NCBI RefSeq assembly: GCF_003173755.1
Contig: NZ_CP029553.1
Location: 4,178,001 to 4,242,000 of the forward strand
Direction of reading: 5' to 3'
Length of the DNA stretch: 64,000 bases
DNA from: Methylobacterium terrae
GTDB lineage: Bacteria > Pseudomonadota > Alphaproteobacteria > Rhizobiales > Beijerinckiaceae
The position numbers were made by a program, and so were the translations under genes. This document shows, in pieces, positions 57,007-64,000 of the stretch (the first letter of the stretch is position 1; each line of letters begins with the position of its first letter). The notes below the pieces were generated by a model, which was not told the DNA's origin, did not search any database, and worked only from the letters and a program-made list of their open reading frames with translations.

Positions 57007-57858
57007 ATGAAGGACTTCCCCGCCGCCTATCAGGTCAGCGAGGGCTCGGCCCTGTCGGTCGACCGGCCGTTCTACGAGCGGATCGCCGCCGAGACTGGCG
57101 GGCGCACCCTCGTCGATGCCTTCACCATCCCGATCCGCACCGGGAGGGCCTGGAGCGTCCCGGCGGGCCACGTCTTCCGGATCGTCGCGCCGGAGGGGCC
57201 GCAGGTCGGCGACCTCAACATCTGGAACCGGCACGACCCGCGCGAGCGGCTCTGGGCGGCGCGGACCCGCCAGCTTCAGGGCGCCCACGTCACGACCTTC
57301 GACCGGCTGTGGTCGACCCTGCCGTTCCTGCGCCCGCTGGTCACGATCACGGCCGACACGCTCGCCCATTACGGCACCGACGAGTATGGCGGCCGGGTCC
57401 ACGACCTGCTCGGCACCCGCTGCGACCCCTACGTCAACAAGCTCTTGACCGGCCAGGACTTCCACTTCCACTGCCACTCGAACCTGGTCCGCGCGGTGAT
57501 GCCGTTCGGCCTGACGGAGTTCGACGTGCACGACGTGCTCAACGTGTTCCAGGTCACCGGGCTCAACCACGACGACCTGTACTTCATGCGCGACTGCCCG
57601 GCTCAAGCCGGCGACTACCTGGAGTTCTTCGCTGAGATCGACCTGCTCTGCGCCCTCTCGACCTGCCCGGGCGGCGACCTCTCGGTGCCGCTCTGGGGGC
57701 CGGACGCCCGCGACCCGATCGAGGTCTGCCGGCCGCTCGCCGTCGAGGTCTACCGGCTGGCGCCGGAACTGACGGAAGGCTGGCAGAGCCCGGATGTGGC
57801 GCCCTATCGCGGCCAGCACGGGCTCCACGCCGAGACGGGCTGGTGGGACAAGGCCTAG
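57007..57858 (+). CDS. DUF1989 (urea carboxylase-associated family) protein
   Basis: 283 aa. DUF1989 members include urea carboxylase-associated proteins and the carboxyguanidine deiminase subunits. Key residues: GDLNIWNRHD and the metal-binding-type cluster DFHFHCHSNL plus HDVLNVF and HDDLYFMRDCP. It stands alone here, with no urea carboxylase or allophanate hydrolase nearby. ATG at 57007; the longer frame from 56926 begins in repeat-derived sequence. Its stop overlaps the stop of the convergent TauE/SafE gene in CTAG. Confidence 0.78.
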   Translation: MKDFPAAYQVSEGSALSVDRPFYERIAAETGGRTLVDAFTIPIRTGRAWSVPAGHVFRIVAPEGPQVGDLNIWNRHDPRERLWAARTRQLQGAHVTTFDRLWSTLPFLRPLVTITADTLAHYGTDEYGGRVHDLLGTRCDPYVNKLLTGQDFHFHCHSNLVRAVMPFGLTEFDVHDVLNVFQVTGLNHDDLYFMRDCPAQAGDYLEFFAEIDLLCALSTCPGGDLSVPLWGPDARDPIEVCRPLAVEVYRLAPELTEGWQSPDVAPYRGQHGLHAETGWWDKA

Positions 57859-58610
57859 CGCAGCGGCAAAGCCAAGCAGACCGCCACCAGGATCACTGCG
57901 TAGGCGATCACGCGAAACGCCCGGTCGGAGGCAAGGGTAAAGCCGTGCGATCCGATCCAGAGCCCGAACCCGTAGGGCAGCAGCAGCGGCACGGCTTCCG
58001 CGAAGCGGGGGCCGGTGAGCACCCCGGTCGCCGTGAACACCACGCCCGACACCAGGGTCGAGAGGCCGAAATAGGCCATCAGGTTGTCGCGCACCTGCTT
58101 GGCGGACGCTCGCTGGCTGGCGAGCCAGAACACCGCGAGCGGCATGCCGCCGAGCGCGGCGAATCCGCTCGCCAGCCCCGAGGCGCCGCCGGTGGCGAGC
58201 GACAGCGGCAGCGAGGGATCGGCCTTGTAGCGCCAGCCCGAGACCAGGGCGGAGAGCGCCGACAGGATCGCCCCCGCGGTGATCCAGCGGGTCAGCGTCG
58301 GATCGAGGTGGGTGAGGAGCTGGACGCCGACCGGCAAGAGCAGGGTGGAGCCGATGAGCAGCGGCACCACCTCCCGCCAGACCGCCCGCGGGGCGGAGCG
58401 CGCGCCGAACCAGAGCGAGAACGGGGCGTCGACGACCCAGATCAGTCCAACCGCCGCCGCTGGCCCGACGGCGGCGGCGGCCACCGGCACGAACACCATC
58501 GCGAAGCCGAAGCCGGTGAAGCCGCGCACCAGCCCGCCGACCAGGGCGGCGAGGAACAGGGTGGCGGACCGGGCGTCGAGGGGCAGGAGGGTGGCGAGGT
58601 CGACTGACAT
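57855..58610 (-). CDS. TauE/SafE-family membrane protein (sulfite/sulfonate-type exporter)
   Basis: 251 aa with about eight hydrophobic spans. Family pattern LAALVGGLVRGFTGFGFAMV near the N-terminus and GLASGFAALGGMPLAVFWLA in the middle repeat fit TauE/SafE anion exporters. ATG at 58610 (MSVDLATLLPLDARS). Single gene, convergent with DUF1989 and divergent from ruvC. The substrate is not known. Confidence 0.82.
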   Translation of the reverse strand: MSVDLATLLPLDARSATLFLAALVGGLVRGFTGFGFAMVFVPVAAAAVGPAAAVGLIWVVDAPFSLWFGARSAPRAVWREVVPLLIGSTLLLPVGVQLLTHLDPTLTRWITAGAILSALSALVSGWRYKADPSLPLSLATGGASGLASGFAALGGMPLAVFWLASQRASAKQVRDNLMAYFGLSTLVSGVVFTATGVLTGPRFAEAVPLLLPYGFGLWIGSHGFTLASDRAFRVIAYAVILVAVCLALPLR

Positions 58611-58712
58611 AGGGTCACCACGCACCCCACGGCTACGATTCGTCAAGGGTCCCGGTGGCACGGTGTTCACGGAACGTCCCGCGCTGGCGGCGCGACCGTT
58701 TCCCGGCTAAAC

Positions 58713-58742
58713 CCCGGCGCTCTTCGCGCCGGGACGGTTTTT
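58713..58742 (+). terminator. Intrinsic terminator-like hairpin just upstream of ruvC
   Basis: CCCGGCGC (58713-58720), loop TCTTC, GCGCCGGG (58726-58733), four bases, then TTTTT (58738-58742). It points in the ruvC direction and ends 52 bases before the ruvC ATG. No plus-strand gene upstream needs ending, so it may be an attenuator or end a small RNA. Confidence 0.6.
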
Positions 58743-58794
58743 CGGCATGATGCGGGCGCCGCCCGCACCCCACGGCAAGGAACTTCGAGCGGCG

Positions 58795-59352
58795 ATGAGC
58801 GACGTGATCCGCATCCTCGGCATCGATCCGGGCCTGCGCCGCACCGGCTGGGGCCTGATCACCGTCACGGGCACCCGCCTCGCCTTCGTGGCGAGCGGCA
58901 CCGTGACCTCGAACGGCGACGACGACCTCGCCACCCGTCTCCGCACCCTGCACGAGGGCCTGACCAAGGTGGTCGCCACGCTGCTCCCCGACGAGGCCGC
59001 CGTGGAGGAGACCTTCGTCAACAAGGACGCGCAGGCGACCCTGAAGCTCGGCCATGCCCGCGCGGTGGCGCTGCTGGTGCCCGCGCTCGCCGGCCTGCCG
59101 GTGGCCGAATACGCCGCCAACCTGGTGAAGAAGACCGTGGTCGGCGCCGGCCACGCCGAGAAGGACCAGGTCGGCGCCATGGTGCGCTTCCTGCTGCCCA
59201 AGGCGACCGCCGATACGGCGGACGCGGCGGATGCGCTGGCGATCGCCATCACCCATGCCAGCCACCGGGCGGCGCGAATGCGCACGGCGGCGCATGCCGC
59301 GGCGGCGGGGCCGGGGGCGGCGCGGATCGCCCGGGCGGTGGCGCGGGGGTAG
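58795..59352 (+). CDS. ruvC: Holliday junction resolvase RuvC
   Basis: 185 aa. Catalytic Asp in [13 protein letters not shown], Glu in [20 protein letters not shown], and the C-terminal acidic pair in [15 protein letters not shown] are intact, giving the four carboxylates of the resolvase. ATG at 58795 (MSDVIRILG); an in-frame ATG at 58747 is too close to the terminator hairpin. ruvA and ruvB, normally next in line, are not present. Confidence 0.94.
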   Translation: MSDVIRILGIDPGLRRTGWGLITVTGTRLAFVASGTVTSNGDDDLATRLRTLHEGLTKVVATLLPDEAAVEETFVNKDAQATLKLGHARAVALLVPALAGLPVAEYAANLVKKTVVGAGHAEKDQVGAMVRFLLPKATADTADAADALAIAITHASHRAARMRTAAHAAAAGPGAARIARAVARG

Positions 59353-59385
59353 TCCACGCGCCGCCTTCAACAGTATGGCACACCT

Positions 59386-59533
59386 CCCCTCTCCCGTGTG
59401 GGAGAGGGGTCGGGGGTGAGGGTGCTACGGTCCTAAGTCAAAATCCAACCATCTCGCTACAAGCACCACGCTCAACGACTCGTGCTGGAGCGTGTCACCC
59501 TCACCCCTACCCCTCTCCCAGACGGGAGAGGGG
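59386..59533. repeat. 148-bp palindromic intergenic element, copy B2
   Basis: End hairpins CCCCTCTCCC-GTGT-GGGAGAGGGG (59386-59409) and CCCCTCTCCC-AGAC-GGGAGAGGGG (59510-59533), with GGGTGAGGGTGCTACGG and CGTGTCACCCTCACCC inside as in B1. It lies in the 338-base gap between ruvC and ivd; the centre differs from B1. Confidence 0.8.
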
Positions 59534-59589
59534 ATCCCGCGACTTCCTGTCATCGCCGGATGACGTATCGATTTCTGTAATCACTTCAT

Positions 59590-59665
59590 CACGATCGTGC
59601 CGACCGCGCGGCGCCGGAATGCGCGCCCCTCCCCGCTTGTCTTAAAAAACGATCGTTCGTATAAA
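59590..59665 (+). promoter_or_regulatory. Promoter and paired operators of the leucine-degradation operon
   Basis: A -35 TTGTCT (59637-59642) and -10 TATAAA (59660-59665) with an ideal 17-base spacer. The spacer contains the perfect palindrome AACGATCGTT (59648-59657). A second perfect palindrome with the same core, CACGATCGTG, lies 58 bases upstream (59590-59599). The sites suggest repression by a dimeric TetR-type regulator; none is encoded in the window. Confidence 0.6.
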
Positions 59666-59690
59666 TGGCAAAAATCCAGGGAGGGCGCCG

Positions 59691-60863
59691 ATGATCCCGA
59701 ACGCCGCGCGTGAGTTCAATTTCGGCCTGGGCGAGACCGCCGAGGCGATCCGCGACAGCGTGCGCAACTTCGCGCAGGACAAGATCGCGCCGCGGGCCGA
59801 GGAGATCGACCGCACCAACACCTTCCCGCGCGACCTCTGGCCCGAGATGGGGGCGCTCGGCCTCCACGGCATCACGGTCGAGGAGGAGTATGGCGGCCTC
59901 GGCCTCGGCTACCTCGCCCATTGCGTGGCGATGGAGGAGGTGTCGCGGGCCTCGGCCTCGGTCGGCCTGTCCTACGGCGCGCATTCGAACCTGTGCGTCA
60001 ACCAGATCCGCCGCAACGGCTCGGACGCGCAGAAGCGCAAGTACCTGCCGAAGCTCATTTCCGGCGAGCATGTGGGCGCGCTCGCGATGTCGGAGCCGGG
60101 CGCCGGCTCGGACGTGGTGTCGATGCGCACCCGCGCCGAGAAGCGCGGCGACCGCTACGTGCTGACCGGCTCGAAGATGTGGATCACCAACGGTCCGGTC
60201 GCCGAGACCCTGGTGGTCTACGCCAAGACCGACCCGCAGGCGGGTCCCCGCGGCATCACCGCCTTCCTGGTCGAGAAGGGCATGAAGGGCTTCTCCACCG
60301 CCCAGAAGCTCGACAAGCTCGGGATGCGCGGCTCCGACACCTGCGAATTGGTGTTCGAGGAGTGCGAGGTCCCGGAGGAGAACGTGCTCGGCCAGGTCGG
60401 GCGCGGCGCCAGCGTGCTGATGTCCGGCCTCGACTACGAGCGCGCGGTGCTGGCGGCGGGTCCGCTCGGCATCATGCAGGCCTGCCTCGACGTGGTGATG
60501 CCCTACGTCCACGAGCGCAAGCAGTTCGGCCAGGCGATCGGCGAGTTCCAGCTCGTCCAGGGCAAGCTCGCCGACATGTACGTCTCGACCAACGCCGCCA
60601 AGGCCTACGTCTACGCGGTGGCCCAGGCCTGCGACCGCGGCGAGACCACCCGGGAGGACGCCGCCGGCGCGATCCTCTACGCCGCCGAGCGGGCGACGCA
60701 ATGCGCGCTCGACGCGATCCAGCTCCTCGGCGGCAACGGCTACATCAACGACTACCCGACCGGGCGCCTGCTGCGCGACGCCAAGCTCTACGAGATCGGC
60801 GCCGGCACCAGCGAGATCCGCCGGATGCTGATCGGCCGCGAGCTCTTCACCAAGTCTGCGTAA
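59691..60863 (+). CDS. ivd: Isovaleryl-CoA dehydrogenase
   Basis: 390-aa acyl-CoA dehydrogenase converting isovaleryl-CoA to 3-methylcrotonyl-CoA in leucine breakdown. FAD-binding motifs [13 protein letters not shown] and [10 protein letters not shown], and the [20 protein letters not shown] tail. The base Glu250 is in [14 protein letters not shown], the position used by isovaleryl-CoA dehydrogenases and not by short-chain enzymes. ATG at 59691 after GGGAGG. First of ivd-mccB-mccA. Confidence 0.93.
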   Translation: MIPNAAREFNFGLGETAEAIRDSVRNFAQDKIAPRAEEIDRTNTFPRDLWPEMGALGLHGITVEEEYGGLGLGYLAHCVAMEEVSRASASVGLSYGAHSNLCVNQIRRNGSDAQKRKYLPKLISGEHVGALAMSEPGAGSDVVSMRTRAEKRGDRYVLTGSKMWITNGPVAETLVVYAKTDPQAGPRGITAFLVEKGMKGFSTAQKLDKLGMRGSDTCELVFEECEVPEENVLGQVGRGASVLMSGLDYERAVLAAGPLGIMQACLDVVMPYVHERKQFGQAIGEFQLVQGKLADMYVSTNAAKAYVYAVAQACDRGETTREDAAGAILYAAERATQCALDAIQLLGGNGYINDYPTGRLLRDAKLYEIGAGTSEIRRMLIGRELFTKSA

Positions 60864-60888
60864 CAAAGTCCGCCTGAGGCTCGAACCG

Positions 60889-62496
60889 ATGCCGGTCATC
60901 CCCACGAGCGCCGACCTCACCTCCGGGGCGGCGGAGCAGAACCGCGCCGCCTGGGCCGAGTTGCGCCAGGCCCTCAAGAGCCACCGCGCCAAGGCCGCCG
61001 CCGGCGGGCCGGCGCGGGCCCGCGAGCGCCACGTCGCCCGCGGCAAGCTGCTGCCGCGCGACCGGGTCCTGCGCCTGCTCGATCCGGGCTCGCCGTTCCT
61101 GGAGGTCGGCGGCTTGGCCGCCCACGAGATGTACGGCGAGGACATCCACGCCGCCGGAATCATCACCGGCATCGGCCGGGTGGCCGGCCGCGAGGTGATG
61201 GTGGTCTGCAACGACGCCACCATCAAGGGCGGCACCTACTATCCGCTGACGGTCAAGAAGCACCTGCGGGCGCAGGAGATCGCGCTCCAGAACCGGCTGC
61301 CCTGCCTCTACCTCGTCGATTCCGGCGGCGCCAACCTGCCGCAGCAGACGGAGGTCTTTCCCGACCGCGAGCATTTCGGCCGCATCTTCTACAACCAGGC
61401 GCAGATGTCGGCCGCCGGCATCCCGCAGATCGCCTGCGTGATGGGCTCCTGCACCGCCGGCGGCGCCTACGTGCCGGCGATGTCGGACGAGAGCGTGATC
61501 GTGCGCCGCCAGGGCACGATCTTCCTCGGCGGGCCGCCGCTGGTGAAGGCCGCGACCGGCGAGGTGGTGAGCGCCGAGGACCTCGGCGGCGCCGACGTCC
61601 ACGCCCGGCTCTCGGGCGTCGCCGACCACTACGCCACCGACGATGCCCACGCGCTCGCCATCCTGCGCCGCATCGTCGGCGGCTTGAACACCGTCAAGCG
61701 GCCCGACCTCGACATAGCAGCCTCCGTCGATCCGGCCTACGGGGCGGCCGACCTCGACGCCCTGGTGCCGGTGGACCTGCGCAAGCAGTACGACGCGAGA
61801 GAACTGATCGCCCGCCTCGTCGACGGCTCGGAATTCGACGAGTTCAAGCGCCTCTACGGCACCACGCTGGTCACCGGCTTCGCGCGGCTGCACGGCATGC
61901 CGGTCGGGATCCTGGCCAACAATGGCATCCTGTACTCGGAGAGCGCGCTCAAAGGCGCGCACTTCATCGAATTGTGCTGCCAGCGCCGCATCCCGCTGAT
62001 CTTCCTCCAGAACATCTCCGGCTTCATGGTCGGGCGCGAGGTCGAGGCCGGCGGCATCGCCAAGAACGGCGCGAAGCTCGTCACCGCCGTCGCGACCGCG
62101 GCGGTGCCGAAGCTGACCGTGATCGTCGGCGGCTCGTACGGGGCCGGCAATTACGGCATGTGCGGCCGGGCCTACTCGCCGCGCTTCCTGTTCGCCTGGC
62201 CGAACTCGCGCATCTCGGTGATGGGCGCCGAGCAGGCGGCGAGCGTGCTCGCCACCGTCCGCCGCGACAACATCGAGGCCGGGGGCGGCGCCTGGAGCCC
62301 GGAGGAGGAGGAGGCGTTCAAGGCGCCGATCCGCGCAGGCTTCGAGGAGGAGGGCTCGCCCTACTACGCCACCGCGCGGCTGTGGGACGACGGCATCATC
62401 CTGCCGGAGGAGACGCGCCGGGTGCTCGGCCTGTCGCTCTCGGCCTGCCTCAACGCGCCGGTGCCGGAGACCCGGTTCGGCCTGTTCCGGATGTGA
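60889..62496 (+). CDS. mccB: 3-Methylcrotonyl-CoA carboxylase beta subunit
   Basis: 535-aa carboxyltransferase subunit. It transfers CO2 from carboxybiotin to 3-methylcrotonyl-CoA. Landmarks: [56 protein letters not shown] and [16 protein letters not shown]. Starts 25 bases after ivd. Confidence 0.95.
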   Translation: MPVIPTSADLTSGAAEQNRAAWAELRQALKSHRAKAAAGGPARARERHVARGKLLPRDRVLRLLDPGSPFLEVGGLAAHEMYGEDIHAAGIITGIGRVAGREVMVVCNDATIKGGTYYPLTVKKHLRAQEIALQNRLPCLYLVDSGGANLPQQTEVFPDREHFGRIFYNQAQMSAAGIPQIACVMGSCTAGGAYVPAMSDESVIVRRQGTIFLGGPPLVKAATGEVVSAEDLGGADVHARLSGVADHYATDDAHALAILRRIVGGLNTVKRPDLDIAASVDPAYGAADLDALVPVDLRKQYDARELIARLVDGSEFDEFKRLYGTTLVTGFARLHGMPVGILANNGILYSESALKGAHFIELCCQRRIPLIFLQNISGFMVGREVEAGGIAKNGAKLVTAVATAAVPKLTVIVGGSYGAGNYGMCGRAYSPRFLFAWPNSRISVMGAEQAASVLATVRRDNIEAGGGAWSPEEEEAFKAPIRAGFEEEGSPYYATARLWDDGIILPEETRRVLGLSLSACLNAPVPETRFGLFRM

Positions 62497-62504
62497 GGAC
62501 AGCC

Positions 62505-64000
<1,496 letters not shown>

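Overview
The window reads as chromosomal DNA of a high-GC alphaproteobacterium, most likely Methylobacterium or a close relative (Hyphomicrobiales). The pointers are the very GC-rich third codon positions, the rimP-nusA-ylxR-infB-rbfA-truB order with a YlxR/L7Ae fusion, GTGA/ATGA stop-start overlaps, a perfect CtrA-type box, and abundant short palindromic intergenic repeats. The genus is inferred from gene content and style, not from a search. No rRNA, tRNA, CRISPR array, prophage or insertion sequence was recognised.

Layout. 1-3.9 kb: paoABC-type periplasmic molybdenum aldehyde oxidoreductase, with the 5' end of paoA outside the window. 3.9-4.5 kb: a visibly AT-rich gene joining a phage-repressor-like helix-turn-helix to a GIY-YIG nuclease fold. 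4.7-9.1 kb: acyl-CoA ligase, cyclase-family hydrolase, YpeA-like acetyltransferase, a membrane protein with two DUF305 units and a small doubtful ORF. 9.1-12.2 kb: L-idonate/gluconate module (LacI regulator, idnD, divergent idnO) around a perfect LacI-type operator. 12.4-15.2 kb: OB-fold/PepSY membrane protein divergent from a PhoPQ-like two-component system. 15.4-16.1 kb: yebC. 16.3-21.5 kb: phosphonate ABC transporter phnCDEE with two phosphonate-associated genes but no C-P lyase. 21.6-24.6 kb: hydroxyproline-type FAD dehydrogenase, DapA-family deaminase and FCD regulator. 24.6-26.7 kb: PuuR-like regulator divergent from an omega-amino acid aminotransferase. 27.2-28.0 kb: diguanylate cyclase. 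28.2-33.5 kb: five-gene peptide-type ABC transporter. 33.6-42.2 kb: thioesterase and the rimP-nusA-ylxR-infB-rbfA-truB translation operon. 42.5-43.4 kb: MNT/HEPN pair. 43.4-49.2 kb: urtABCDE urea transporter behind a sigma-54 promoter. 49.4-51.1 kb: TreS-like GH13 enzyme. 51.2-51.5 kb: stand-alone Fis-type regulator with a CtrA box. 52.0-56.7 kb: cysK and a one-chain indolepyruvate:ferredoxin oxidoreductase. 57.0-59.4 kb: DUF1989 protein, TauE/SafE permease and ruvC. 59.7-64 kb: leucine-degradation operon ivd-mccB-mccA, cut off at the window end.

The general picture is a nutrient-scavenging chromosome arm: uptake of phosphonate, peptide and urea, and breakdown of idonate, hydroxyproline, amines and leucine, wrapped around a housekeeping translation operon. 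Two things stand out. First, each of the three binding-protein ABC operons (phn, peptide, urt) carries a large palindromic intergenic element exactly between the binding-protein gene and the first permease gene. Second, several regulator/target pairs have near-perfect palindromes in the expected places, so a fairly complete set of local regulatory predictions can be made by eye. The best candidate for an undescribed function is the AT-rich HTH-GIY-YIG gene at 3944-4540.
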